Shown here: one piece after another, positions 11,828-23,049 of the stretch
How the letters are laid out: every line of letters starts with the position of its first letter
Position numbering within the stretch: the stretch's first letter is position 1
Origin: Meconema thalassinum
Lineage: Eukaryota; Arthropoda; Insecta; Orthoptera; Tettigoniidae
Length of the DNA stretch: 64,000 bases
NCBI GenBank assembly: GCA_946902985.2
Contig: OX336396.1
Location: 232,514,797-232,578,796 of the forward strand
Direction of reading: 5' to 3'
Position numbers and translations under genes: made by a program
Notes under the pieces: model-generated
Database searches by the model: none
Seen by the model: only the letters and a program-made list of their open reading frames with translations
Told to the model about the DNA's origin: nothing

Positions 11828-12707
11828 GGGACACTAGGGCTGAGTTTTTAGGCAAAAATGACAAAATAACTGTTTTTTGTTTTTCCCATATATATATATA
11901 TATCTTATAGACACCCGTGTATCATTTCATTAAAACAATTTTCATGCACCGCCATTTTTAAACGCTCAGCGACATTTTTAAATCTCCTCTGCCTAAAAAG
12001 AAAAGGCAAATCATAGAAAGTAGGCTATACTTTTAAAACTAAACATCCTAGAAAGTCGTAGGTTAACTCAAACGAAAGGTCTCCATGCTCTTTATCTCTA
12101 CAACAAAACATTGTATTTTTCACATTTTTTCCACAAAAGTTTCATTGGGTGAGCCTAACTGGTTAATATAGTATGTGATTTTATAAAAATGCTTTTATCT
12201 CCAAACATCGTTTTTAGGTAATCAAAATGCTCCATGTGCATGAGGTATTCACCAATTTTACTAAAAAAATCACTGGATATTCAGAAACACATGTGTTGCA
12301 AGATAACATTGCAATATCTCCAGCCTTTGTCTAAATTACAGACCAAAAAATTAAAAAACTATGAAAAATTATCAAAATCCATAAGACATGATGGCACATA
12401 AAGAAAAAAATAATCTGACAGCATACATGTGTCACTTTCCTGAAATGTCTCAATGTTATAATATTTAGAATAGTTTTATGTATATGTAATAAAAATATGA
12501 AGCGTTTTACACAATTGCTAATGCGCATGGAGCATTTTGATCACACGTTATATTTTAATAATATAATTAGTAAAAATCAATTACATTTCATCCAATTGTT
12601 TTCAAATTTGGTATGTGACTTAGTGTTACTATTCTAAATATGCAGTTTAAATTTTAACTCATTCTGATAATAAATGTGGAAGTGGAAAAACTCAGCCCTA
12701 GTGTCCC
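11828..12707. mobile_element. piggyBac-type MITE, 880 bp
   Basis: TTAA at 11824-11827 and 12708-12711 flank perfect terminal inverted repeats beginning GGGACACTAGGGCTGAG and running on through a T run (about 22 bp in all). TTAA target duplication with a GGG/CCC start is the signature of piggyBac-superfamily elements. A second internal inverted pair (TCAAAATGCTCCATG at about 12224 and its complement at about 12526) also fits. No transposase frame is present. It appears complete and non-autonomous. Confidence 0.85.
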
Positions 12708-12711
12708 TTAA

Positions 12712-14100
12712 TACTTTTAGCAACCAGGGGGACAACCACTACTCGGAATGAAAAGTAAACGAACCACTAAAATAATATCTTCCTTGTCAAGTGAGCGACC
12801 CAGGGTTTAACCCATAGACATTCACTTCATCTTTCCGTTCCTTTAATTTACCGGTATTGCCACCACAGAATTTCAACTACCGTAATACTGTTAAGTGAAC
12901 AAGGAACAGTCCTTCATCCATTTTGCTGAACTATGATAAAATATTTTGAAGTAGTGTAATGGTATGATGATTGTATTGTATAACTTGGATAAAAGTTCAG
13001 TTTTATAAGATATTTTATAAAATTTATTTGACAAATTTCTTTGGTAGTGTAATACTGGCCTAACACAAATTACAAAACAACAACAGAAATTCACAGACCT
13101 TACGGCATGCAACGCGCGAAAATTATGTTTCACTGGGCAACGTTGCACGAGTTTCCTTGACCGAGCGCATTGTTCCCGTCGCTTGCTACGATACATTCTT
13201 CTCGTTTAAATATCAATCGATATAGAAACAATAATCACGTGTAGATCAAATGTAGTTTTACATTTTGCCTTGAGCCTCATAACAAGCGATATTTCATTCT
13301 GCCATGACCACTCAGGCCCGAGAAAAGGTTGTTTTACAAAATTCACAACAATTATTTTTAGAAGCGTCATATCAGATTAAAACTTCAGATACGCGTTAAA
13401 AATAAGTTCCTTTAATACGTATTAAAGTTTCGTTACGATCAGATCAATACTTGTATCGTAATGATCTTTCTAAATGAGCGTTCCGTGAATTTGGTAAGAA
13501 AAACCGGTACTTTTTTTTGTTCAATCTGCTATAAAATTTTAACAAGATACAATGCAAATATTTACTCTATATCGTTAAACGACAAATAAAATAAGGAAAA
13601 TTTTGGTGTATGTTGTTCTTATTTAAGACTACGGGTAATGGTTTTATTGACCTCTAAACTCGAGTATCTATACTTATTTCCCCGACAGTAGTTCACAATG
13701 GAGCTGCGGATTCTTACAAGCAGAATACGGTTGAGAAAAGTAAGTTCTCACTTCTGACGACACAATACACTCGGGATTTGTAGTTACTTTCTTTCTCCGT
13801 TCCTCTCATTATAAACATAGTCCCTGTTTTCTCATTTTCTATGAATTCTAGCTATGCAGCCTCCTCCAAGCGAACCTCATGTTACATTTTAAAGTACATA
13901 AAAAAATAGAAACCAAAAGTACTGTATTCCACACAGAGCTCTTTGTTAAGGAAGACAATGCCGGAATATAATGAATGCTGAAAACGTAGCGCCGTGCAGG
14001 GAACGCTGTTCTTTTGAAGGATGAAATTGTGTAATAACATACTGTGGACACAAAATTAAAATAAACTCGTATTTTACTTTATATAATACACTGTCAATTT
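12712..14100. other. Unassigned sequence
   Basis: No convincing coding or structural RNA signal. Minus-strand frames of 67-101 codons lack recognisable motifs. At 14108-14122 the MITE-end motif CAGTCGGTCAACACG reappears. Confidence 0.4.
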
Positions 14101-14371
14101 GTCCTTTTCAGTCGGTCAACACGCTTTTGATAGGCTATGATTTGGCGGGGTTACATTATACTGCACCAGGTGAATCAGATGCCCCTAAGAATATTGTTTT
14201 ATGCGGCCCAACTAACGCGTGTTGTCAGCAAGTGCTGCAGCACATAGTTTTGGAACGCACCGTACTCGATCAGCTGTCGGTCGGCTCTCGCTTCCTCATC
14301 GCTCAAGCCAGGATCGTCCGCACACGCTCGTTGAATTTTGTGTGATAACCTTTGTTATTGTGATGTCTGTA

Positions 14372-14374
<3 letters not shown>

Positions 14375-14410
<36 letters not shown>
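14375..14410. repeat. (GT)n/(TA)n microsatellite
   Basis: A GT run of about 12 units followed by TATATATATA, at the end of SINE-like sequence (TGTTATTGTGATG). Confidence 0.9.
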
Positions 14411-14674
14411 CAGGTGAGAAATCAATCAACGTATAATATAGGCCTAGCACGTTATATTTCAACAAGCTACTACAACCGACATTCAATCATACATACTCCT
14501 TGAAATGGACAAAGAGTTATAACACTATATCCGTGCATTTAAAAGAAAGTAGGCTATAATGTTCTTTACTGAACATCTTGTCTTTAATTCAAGTGTTCAT
14601 TTCGGTATCACCTTTCATTTTCACTCAAACAATAAGGGACCGATAACCACATGTTAGGCCCCATGAAATAACAA

Positions 14675-15228
14675 TTAATGTAATGAAGCCACTACTATTT
14701 CCTCGTTGGTCCCATCTTTAACAAAAGTGATGTTAAGAAAGTTTGCGAATGCATCAGGTGTGTGAAATGATATTTCACAAGCATCCCAAGTGCTGTACAT
14801 TCCTCCATGAAGCGTAAGAACTAGGATGTAGGCTCTATTAATCATTACTGCGGTATAAAAAGGAAAGTTATTTATCACATGGCCACTGTGTATTGCACAT
14901 CCTCAAGTGGGATGAATGCCCCCTGAGGGCAGCTATGATTACATAGAAGCCAGGCTGGTCTAACAGGTATTGTGTTCAACACATGTGAGATGGCCCAGTC
15001 TTGACCCGCCTCAACATGGCCGGGCCTTGCATCATCAACAACATTGCTAACGGGAAGACGCAGTTCCTTTCTTGGCACTGGATTGACCACTGAATTGTGG
15101 AGAAAATGAAAGTGATGGGATTCATTTCCAAGTGTAATACGACAAGAAGATATTAAACGAGATGGAACGGGTTCACTAGGAAATAAATAACAACTAGATT
15201 CGTGAATAACTACAGAGCCTCTTTTCAT
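14675..15228 (-). pseudogene. Unrecognised coding remnant in two overlapping frames
   Basis: I do not recognise this. On the minus strand a 117-codon frame (15228-14875) ends exactly where a second 67-codon frame begins (about 14878), with a one-base shift. Read across the junction the two frames behave like one protein of about 180 residues. The second part has balanced composition and structured-looking text (HGGMYSTWDACEISFHTPDA, FANFLNITFVKDGTNEE), unlike the low-complexity frames elsewhere. It may be a degraded transposon or virus-derived protein, or chance. No flanking repeats define an element. The 3' side of the remnant faces HINE fragment F across 15228. Confidence 0.3.
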
Positions 15229-15505
15229 ACATCCTACTTATGTTATGTGCCTCTATCAACATACAAAATTTCAGTTTGATTGCCCTAACAGATTCGTAGA
15301 TATTGAAAACCGTCTAAATACTTCAGATGGTCGGCATGTTTTTTTATATATGTAAGCCATTGAGTTATGCAATATTAGATGACGATTATTGCGTAGGTTC
15401 ATTATTGAAATGTTGACTTCGATTGCATGATTAGGACTCAAGAAATAAAAACGTAATTTTAAAATTTCGCACAACCGCCATCTTGAGGTTATGTAAACAA
15501 TTCAA
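15229..15505 (-). mobile_element. HINE-like fragment F
   Basis: CATCCTACTTATGTTA, CAACATACAAAATTTCAG and CCATCTTGAGGTTATGTAAA follow the order of copies A and B (46387 and 23735). Only about 275 bp remain and both termini are missing. Confidence 0.65.
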
Positions 15506-15539
15506 CCTTCCAGTATGTACAATAGTATGAAGCTAAATG

Positions 15540-15830
15540 TGTAGGTTAGATTTGATTAACGCTCTATTATGTTCCAACAATCGTCGCCAGATGCCAGCTG
15601 CGAGGGCATCTGGTAACCACGTTCGCAACTAGGTGTCGTTGACAGCAGTATCATTTGGTAGCAAAAGTAGGAACTACTTGAAATTGATCGTCTGCAGTCC
15701 TTACCTGAATCACAGATAACACACACTAACACAACCATCACAATTAACACCGGTTATCAGAAAGATTCTACTCACACCCAAAGTAGACGGGGCTACATGA
15801 CCGCGTTGTCGCAGCCCCTAAACTGAGCAA
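15540..15830 (-). repeat. Repeat family X copy 2 with SINE tail
   Basis: AACGCTCTAT, GTTCCAACAATCGTCGCC and CTAGGTGTCGTTGAC match family X in reverse orientation. The adjoining CACTAACACAACCATCACAA and TACATGACCGCG, CAGCCCCTAAA sequence is shared with 22600-22720, so the two are likely parts of one longer repeat. Confidence 0.5.
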
Positions 15831-16194
15831 CCAACCAACCGACCAAAGTATTCGGCACGCTCCCCACTCCGGTATACACCCCTCTCCTACTGCTGTGCAG
15901 AGTGCAAAGCTAAACGCCGGTCTATATAGGCTACAGTAAGTACCTAACCACAGTATTGTATTTACACTCGTAAATATACTTGAAATCACCTGTATTAACC
16001 GGAATACTGTCTATAACGGAAAGACTTCTTGGTCCCTTGAAGTTCTGATCAAGACAGGTTTTGCTGTAGTAATAATATTGAATGAATAAATGAATTCCCC
16101 ATCCCATCCCCAGCCCTGGGGTCTCCACAAACTGGAAAGGGGTGGGGTTGACTTATTAATCAACAATGTACTGTACGAAAGTGTGATGCTATTC

Positions 16195-16300
16195 AGTTGG
16201 TCAACACGAATTTTTCCCAGTTTCGTTCGTCAAGTGATCATCATAAGATCCATTACACTTAGGCTACAAAATTATGGTATCTGAAAGTACGGGTGAAAAT
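16195..16300 (-). repeat. Fragment of the hammerhead-bearing foldback family
   Basis: CAGTTGGTCAACACG followed by CAGTTTCGTTCGTCAAG and ATCCATTACACTTAGGCTA parallels the left arm at 50010-50155. The core is mutated (CTTATGA in place of CTGATGA on the minus strand), so it is a decayed copy. Confidence 0.65.
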
Positions 16301-16479
16301 ATTTACAATAGCCTATTCACACTTCTTTAGTTGCGGTATTAGTTGAGATAGTTCAACTCGTCAGTATTTGCTAGTGAGTTATAGTCTACTGAAGAAGTGT
16401 TCATATACATATTGTGGGTGTTCTGAAATACATCAGTCAAAACAGGCTACTAAATTCTAAAGCCAACTCCATACAGGCA

Positions 16480-16715
16480 ATGGAGGCTCTGGGAGTAGTG
16501 GAAGGTAGAGGCCGGCACTAGATGGGATGGAGTTGTCAGTTCCGTGCCCGGCCGTCTTTGCTCCCAGGAATTATCCTGGTACTCATTTCTAAAACCCAGG
16601 GCTATTTGCGGTAGTTTTGTTTCTAAAATCCACTACCTGGGTTGGGGTCGAACCCATTCCCTTTCAGTTAGAAACTCGGCACCTCTATCGACTGGACCAC
16701 GCAGCCAACAATTAT
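16480..16715 (-). repeat. tRNA-derived SINE (fourth family)
   Basis: On the minus strand a tRNA-like head (TGGCTGCGTGGTCCAGTCG at about 16705; GGGTTCGACCCC at about 16650) is followed by CAGGATAATTCCTGGGAGC and GGGCACGGAACTGACAAC. One copy only. Confidence 0.55.
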
Positions 16716-17729
16716 AACAACAGTATTCCAAATCTCCTAAAGGCAGACCTCTTGACTAGGCAGAGATTTCACTCCATTACAGTATCCTCAATAGCTGAGC
16801 AGTCCTAAAGATTAGTGAGGCGCTTTTTGGTGCACTTTTCTTGATCTGTTAGTTGCATCTGTTTGTTCTTTTATCTATTGCTATATCTACTCCTATCGTA
16901 GTTACTCTCTATGTTATATTCTTGTTCTTATATCCAAAAATTAACAAAATTCTTAACATTCTATCTCACGCGCACTTCGTTTTAAGAGAGTTGTTTTTTC
17001 TTCAATATTTTGTCCAAAAAAAGTACATCAGTTTAATTAACACACAAATCTGACCATTTACCAACTATTACAGATTCAAGGAGAATTTCAAGTCAGAGAT
17101 TTACTAATCACCAGGGCCCGGATTTAGATGACTTAATTTTTTTTATAAAATGACCTATAAAATGACTGCAAAAATCCCCAAAAACTACACGAACACTTTA
17201 AAACATGACCTAAAATTTAAATGAAACTGCCTTAATTTCATCACACGAAGCAAACAGACTACATCATTGTATGCTGAAATGATTTTAATACATACCTAAT
17301 ATAATTTAATTATAATTTTACAAATACGAATTATTTTGCAGACAAATACTGGTTATTATTTTAGTCCAATGTGTCTCCTGGAATGTGGATATTCCAAGAA
17401 ATAAGGGTTGAACAAAGTTGTGAAGATTCATCCTCACTTTTAGTTCCGTTAATATCCACTACCATACGCAAAAGATGCATCATAAACCATTAAACATGTG
17501 AACAAGACGTTCAGTAAAGAACATATAGCCTACTTTCTCCTAAATGTATGAGTATAGTTATAACTCGTTGTTATTATCAAAGAGTATAATAGAACTATTC
17601 TTTGTTGAAGGCCATAGAAACGATTTTCCTCTACCAAACGCCACAATCTAGATAAAAACTGCTACCATCATTGAAGAAAGAAAGATAAGAAGTATCTCAA
17701 GAATGTTATGGATCTGGAGACATAATCGA

Positions 17730-17955
17730 CCGGACTGGCTGCGTGGCTTGGCGGTAACGTTCTCGCTTGCTGGGCCCTAGGTTGCAGGTTCGTATCCTGG
17801 CGCAGTCAGCTGGCATTTGAGGGTGCACAAATGCGAGGGAGCCGTGTCAGTACATTTACTGGCACGTTAAAGATCCCCTTCGGGCCAAAATTCTGGCACC
17901 CCGGTGTCTCTAAAATCAGCAGTAGTTAAAAGGGATGTAAAACCAATAACATTAT
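17730..17955 (+). repeat. tRNA-derived SINE (fifth family), copy 1
   Basis: The tRNA-like head has box A TGGCTTGGCGGTAACG and box B GGTTCGTATCC. The tail has ACTGGCACGTTAAAGATCCC, GCACCCCGG and GTAAAACCAATAACATT(ATT)n. Copy 2 is at 21465-21690. Confidence 0.8.
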
Positions 17956-18115
17956 TATTATTATTACGACCTGCCGTGGGCAACATCCAACTTTGAGTTG
18001 AGGCATGTCTTTACACGTCTGGTTGTGCATGGCTTTCACAACCGTAATTGAATTAACAAATCTTTCCATGACCCTACAGAGACGTGTGTATACAAACTAT
18101 GTGGATATTTTCGAT

Positions 18116-18286
18116 AATATAATCCTAACAGAGCGAGTGCATTCTAGCGGCCAGAAGAAGAAACTTTTCAATAAAATCTGGAAGTTACCTTTTTGGCAGC
18201 TAGATGTCTCGAGTAAATCTGCTGGCGAATTATGTTTTAATTAAATATATATTTTACACCATAATGTGCACAATATAACGCTTAAT
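18116..18286. repeat. Direct repeat, left copy (171 bp)
   Basis: Starts AATATAATCCTAACAGAGCG, ends AACGCTTAAT, and matches 18464-18634 with one visible substitution (TCTCGAG/TCCCGAG). The high identity says the duplication is recent. It contains the 3' part of a 79-codon open frame, which I do not call a gene. Confidence 0.9.
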
Positions 18287-18463
18287 AACATTTTCAAGTA
18301 ACGCAAAATAGGCTGTTACAAACCCTTTAAAATAAAAAGTTAAAATGTATCGTAGTATCATCTTGTCATTCTTCAAATTCGATGCGCATAGAATGATAAT
18401 GGTATAGTAATCAATGGATCCCCACGTAGACTAGTCGTGACATCTATTGGTGAAATATCGAAC

Positions 18464-18634
18464 AATATAATCCTAACAGAGCGAGTGCATTCTAGCGGCC
18501 AGAAGAAGAAACTTTTCAATAAAATCTGGAAGTTACCTTTTTGGCAGCTAGATGTCCCGAGTAAATCTGCTGGCGAATTATGTTTTAATTAAATATATAT
18601 TTTACACCATAATGTGCACAATATAACGCTTAAT
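18464..18634. repeat. Direct repeat, right copy (171 bp)
   Basis: Partner of 18116-18286, separated by about 178 bp of unrelated sequence. Confidence 0.9.
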
Positions 18635-18689
18635 TTTAAAACATCTGAGTCATTACAAAACAATAAACATATAACATTTCAAGCAAAAA

Positions 18690-18768
18690 ACCTAGCTCTG
18701 ATCGGGTTTGAACCATATGCATTTGAGCGATAGTCTAAAGCTCTACCACTGAGCTAATTGTGTCAACG
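18690..18768 (-). repeat. tRNA-like sequence, degenerate
   Basis: The minus strand has a good D-arm and box A (TAGCTCAGTGGTAGAGCT) and box B-like GGTTCAAACCC. The acceptor strands do not pair, the T stem is broken and the anticodon stem has a mismatch. This is a tRNA pseudogene or SINE head and not a working tRNA. Confidence 0.6.
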
Positions 18769-18899
18769 AATATCGTTCTATTTAAAATGACTTACATAGA
18801 ACTTGTTAGCAAATAATGATTTATACTAAACGATTTCATCACTGGAGTATATTATTTATATATAAAGCATTTCATACAAAGTTTATTTATTTTTTATCA

Positions 18900-19653
18900 G
18901 TACGCTATATTGCATGCAATACTCAAATTAGTGAAATATAAGTCCGGCACAAGATATCCGCTGCCATCTTGTCTTATTACTGAATCTGTTCAGCTTTTTA
19001 AAATCACGTCTGCACTATAGTATTACAAAATAAACTTTTAATTTCGAACGTGCCTCTTCCTTTAGAACAGTTAAAACGATTCTCGGCTCGATAATCGGAA
19101 CTGGTGGGTCCCATGATATGGATTATAAAGTTTGCATAATTCGCACGGCCGCCATCCTGAAATGGTATGGCGGACGACCTTGTAATTTGGTCACAAGACG
19201 CATCCTATACGAAGGTATGTTGTTACCAAATTTGGTAGAGATCGGATGATTTGGTTAGTCGTTATTTGATTTTACGTTTTGAACGTTTGAGTGGCCGCCA
19301 TTCAGTTTTAGTAAAGATGGCGGCGATATAAAACATGACACTGAGGTGTCCTTTGCTAGTGCTACCTTTGTACCAAATTTCGTTCAATTTGCATTCACCG
19401 TGTTCGAATTGATAGGGGGGGGACAGACATTCAGAGTACACACACTCACACACACACAGACACACACACACACACACACACAGACTCACACACACACATA
19501 CACACACACACACAGACTCACACACACACATACACACACACACACAGACAGACACACTTTTTTCGCCCTGTGTTGATCTCATAAGTCTACTTTCATTTTT
19601 TGCAAAAATCGAAAGTAGGCTAATTCATTTTTTGCAAAAATCGAAAGTAGGCT
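18900..19653 (+). mobile_element. HINE-like element D, hairpin end with (CA)n microsatellite
   Basis: The right end has the same plan as copies A-C: a (CA)n tract with CAGA interruptions (19436-19555), then TGATCTCATAAG, then a hairpin AGTCTACTTTC / GAAAGTAGGCT ending at 19653. The last 32 bp of the hairpin are duplicated (AATTCATTTTTTGCAAAAAT occurs twice, at about 19590 and 19622). The left end is not recognised. Confidence 0.6.
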
Positions 19654-19964
19654 AAAAAATGACTCAAAACATATAAAATAATGTAATAAATTCCATTAAA
19701 TGACATAATAATGACGCGAAAAGCAAGAAATTTACGTAAAAATAAAATACTGTGAAAAATGACGAAAAATGACTTAATAAATATGCATTTCTCTAATGTG
19801 GGGACCATGGATAGAATTTGTATAACAGTTAGCAATGTCTGTGGTGAAAAATTTCAAAGATGACATGTCATCAAAATCCGGGCCCTGCTAATGGCATTGT
19901 CATCCAAGCGATTCACCAGAGGATTTTAAAGGATTTCTTAAATCGTGCCAATTCCGTCATGAGA

Positions 19965-20615
19965 AATTAATTCATGATGGAAATAAATGTAAAACAAAAA
20001 TATTGGAATGCAGTCGGAATAAATCAGAAACCTCTATGGACATTAAATTGGCGACTTCTGTTACTTAGGAAGCAAAATAACCTGTGATGGACGAAACAAA
20101 GAGGATATAAAAAGTTGGTTGGCTCTGGCAAGGAAAGCATTTCCTCAGAAAAGAAATCTGTTTACATCAAATATAGATTGATGTATTAGAAAGTAATTTT
20201 TGAAAGTCTTTGTATGGAGCGTGGCTCTCTATAGAAGTAAAAGTTGTTGGTGTTGGTGCAGTAGAAAGGAGAAGAATAGAAGCATTTGAAATGTGGTGTT
20301 ACAGGAGAATTATGAAAATCAGAGTAACAAATGAAGAGGTTTAAGACGAGTGGGAGAGGAAAGATGTTTCTGGCGACTGCTAATGAAGAGGAGAGATAGG
20401 TTGGTAGGACACTTACTAAGACACCCAGGAATAGCAAACTTAGTTTCGGAAGGATTGAGGATAAAAACTGTAGGGGTAGACGAAGGTTAGAATAGATTGG
20501 CTTGGATTTCGGATGTGGTAGGTATGTAGAGATGAAGCGATTAGCTCAGGACAGGGAGGTGTGAAAAGCTGCATCAAACCAGTCAAAATACTGAAGACTC
20601 AGACAACAACGCAAA
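19965..20615 (+). pseudogene. RTE-like LINE C-terminal fragment
   Basis: A plus-strand relative of 1729-2451. AAAACAAAAATATTGGAATG, GTGATGGACG, TTTGAAATGTGGTGTTACAG (FEMWCYR) and GGAAAGATGTTTCTGGCGAC occur in the same order, with several small deletions and frameshifts. It ends in GACTCAGACAACAAC. Confidence 0.75.
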
Positions 20616-20624
20616 GCCAGGAAT

Positions 20625-20692
20625 AACACCCGGACCTCCGCGGCGTCAGCCTGGAATGCTAGCCGCTAGACCAACAAGGTGGTCATGCAAGA
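20625..20692 (-). repeat. tRNA-derived SINE remnant
   Basis: The minus strand has TTGTTGGTCTAGCGGCTAG (box A region) and GGTCCGGGTGTTATTCC (weak box B). Only the head is recognisable. Confidence 0.5.
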
Positions 20693-20750
20693 AAGAATTT
20701 AGAGTAGTGACGAACCACTCTCCACATCACTCAGTATTTATAATTAACTA

Positions 20751-21292
20751 TCAGTAGTGCCTGGCTTCGCCCGGTGGAATTTTTTGTTTTACAGGACTGG
20801 AGCGCTCAAGGATAAGGATCGGAATAAATGAAAGTAAATTTGAAAGCATCAACGCTTATTGCAGCTGATAACCTCAGTATACTGCACCAACAGAGGCACA
20901 CTATTGTCATGATGTTAACTGTATTAAGGGTCCTAAGAAATCTTTTTGCACTAATGACTCCCCGTGACTGCAATTTATAAGCAGCTCGCAATTCTGCAGC
21001 AGAACATTGGTAGGAGCGACGTGATGCGGCCCGCATTACATGGCAACAAGAGACTTCGGTATTATTGAAGCCGTTCTGGAGCGCCTGTTCTTCCGACTTA
21101 CTGAGCACAAATCAATCTTTAAGGTTACCTGAGAGGTGTAGCCTAATGCTACATAGCCTAAACTATTCCTCTTGAATCAGGCCATCATATGCAAAAATAA
21201 TTTTTTGAATCCGACTGATAGTTCCAGAGATTAGCGCGTTTTAACACATAAACAAACACACAAACTCTTCAGCTTCATTATATTAGTATAGA
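20751..21292 (-). mobile_element. Non-autonomous Helitron, 542 bp
   Basis: On the minus strand the element begins TCTATACTAATATAATGAAG, the usual start of many insect Helitrons. It ends with a GC-rich GGGCGAAGCC hairpin region and CTGA (a CTRR end). The flanks are A at 20750 and T at 21293, matching A^T insertion without target duplication. There is no Rep/helicase. The 100-codon minus-strand frame inside has no known motif. Confidence 0.8.
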
Positions 21293-21464
21293 TTAAGACG
21301 GAGAATTGAATGACATCCTAGACTTCAGTTACATTTATACCTTCAGGTAATTCTCTCAGGAGAGTTGTATAGGGCAAGAGAGTCAAGGTGTAGAATAGCG
21401 AACACAGTGAGTTATCAATTGTGATTTCTAGTATTCTGCAAAGAGGGGCTCTTGTTGTTGTGGC

Positions 21465-21690
21465 TGACTGCGTGGCTCAGCGATAACGTTCTCGCTTGCT
21501 GTTCCCAAAGTTGCAGGATCGACTCCTGACGCAATCAGCGAGGGAGCCATGTCAGTAGATTTACTGGCACGTTAAAGATCCCCTTTGGGGCAAAATTCCG
21601 GCACCCCGACGTCGCTAAAAGCCGCAGTAGTTAAATGGGGCGTAAAACGAATAACATTATTATTCTTGTTGTTGTTGTTGTTATTTCATT
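21465..21690 (+). repeat. tRNA-derived SINE (fifth family), copy 2
   Basis: Same order as 17730-17955 (GCGTGGCTCAGCG, ACTGGCACGTTAAAGATCCC, GCACCCCGACG, CGTAAAACGAATAACATTATT) but with a small deletion after the head. Confidence 0.75.
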
Positions 21691-22195
21691 TGTGAGAAAA
21701 GAACAAGATACCAACGGAGATTCACAGAAAATATAAAGAAGATGAAACTCATCTCAGGTCCCGTGGTCGCCAACCCACATGCCGCTAATTGTTAGCCTTG
21801 GGGTGGAGACTGAGGGAAACTTGTTTGCTACGCACCTTGTAGTAGGATGAACTCTGAGAGCTCCTTCATAAGCCTATTGTATGGGTAACCCAGTGAACTG
21901 AAGAAGATATATGCATTTGTTTGTCACACATCTTGTTGGCTCAGCGGAAAGTATAGCCGTAACTTCAGCGAGTAAAGACGAAGGTAATAAAATGAGTTGA
22001 TTTTGTTTTCTAGAAGATTGATACTGACAATCCACTCGTTAATTTCCGTTACACACCATCGGGCTCACTCCGAGAGGGAACTAGCAACATAACTTCCCTA
22101 GGGATTCTGACTGCCCTCCCGGGAGGTGAACCTTGATTTCATTGTTGCTGATGTTACGTTCGTTATCTTTGTTGATTGCTTTAGCCTAAGCTTTG

Positions 22196-22725
22196 TTTTG
22201 TGTCCACCTCGCAGTGTAGCGACTGGCATTCTTAGTTGTCTCCTTTGAGATACAGGTTCGATTCCAGAATCTGACAAGAAATTTAAGAAATTTAGGTGCC
22301 ATCCCGGCATATTAGCCTGGAGTAGAAGTAGGGAAACCACGATAAACCACTTATAGGGAAGTAAGAATCGAACCCACCTCTTCTCAGTTCTGTCTCATGA
22401 AGCTAAGTGAGACCCTTTCAGCCCTCACACCAGAATTACATTTTCTTGGCTCTCACAATTAAGGCCCGTGTTCGATTCCTGGCTCTGCCATCCTCTAAGA
22501 GGTTTAACGAGGTTTCCCACTAAACTTCTACTCCAGGCGAATGCCAAGATGGTTCCTAAATTATGGCCACGGTCGCCTCCTTCCCAATTCTCATCTGAAT
22601 TAGAAATACACACAATAATACAGCCATCACAGTGATACAGGTTATCACACACATTGTATACACACCAATGTACACGCAGCTACATGACTACGATGTTGCA
22701 AAGCCCCTAAATGAATCAACAACAA
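22196..22725 (+). repeat. SINE-rich block related to the 752 SINE
   Basis: Two tRNA-like heads in the same orientation (box B-like GGTTCGATTCCAG about 22256 and GTTCGATTCCTGG about 22473), GGGAAACCACG / GGTTTCCCAC motifs and the shared tail ATACACACAATAATACAGCC, TACATGACTACGATG, AAAGCCCCTAAAT. Probably one SINE inserted beside or into another. Confidence 0.6.
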
Positions 22726-22739
22726 CAGAAACTGCGGCG

Positions 22740-22863
22740 ACAGCCAAGAGTGGTAGCCAGTATACAACGCTCTATCAACGTTCCAACGTTCACCACTAGG
22801 TGTCAGTGACATTGAAGCAGCTACAGCCTCGGACAATCCCGGCACTAAAAGCCATACGTAAAA

Positions 22864-22922
<59 letters not shown>

Positions 22923-22925
22923 ATA
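22740..22925 (-). repeat. Family X copy 3, CGTATGGC tail and (AAAT)n microsatellite
   Basis: CAACGCTCTATCAACGTTCC and CACTAGGTGTC mark family X. GACAATCCCGGCACTAAAAG is the complement of the repeat at 8690. About 16 AAAT units follow at 22860-22922. Confidence 0.7.
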
Positions 22926-23049
22926 TACAACAAAGGCAGAATAAGGAGAGGGAATAAGAAAGGAAGATTGTAGTTGAACGTGATCATGAGCCACATAACC
23001 TCCTATTTAAGTGGACTCCGAAACACAGGACATGGCATTTCACTTCGAA

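Larger units (their letters stand above)
17112..19887. mobile_element. hAT-like non-autonomous element with nested repeats
   Basis: The ends match as inverted repeats: CAGGGCCCGGATTT then GATGAC at 17112, and the complement of CAGGGCCCGGATTTTGATGA at 19887. They are flanked by CTAATCAC and CTAATGGC, an 8-bp duplication with two mismatches, as expected for hAT insertions. Both subterminal regions are rich in AAATGAC/TGACCT repeats. No transposase is visible. The interior holds a SINE (17730-17955), a 171-bp duplication, a tRNA-like sequence and a HINE-like tail, so much of the 2.8 kb is later insertion. A related subterminal region lies at 23370-23734. Confidence 0.7.

Noticed and set aside
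18690..18768. Possible functional tRNA
   Set aside because: The acceptor strands do not pair and the T stem is broken.
19262..19582. 106-codon Cys/Val-rich frame
   Set aside because: Reads a (CA)n microsatellite on the minus strand.
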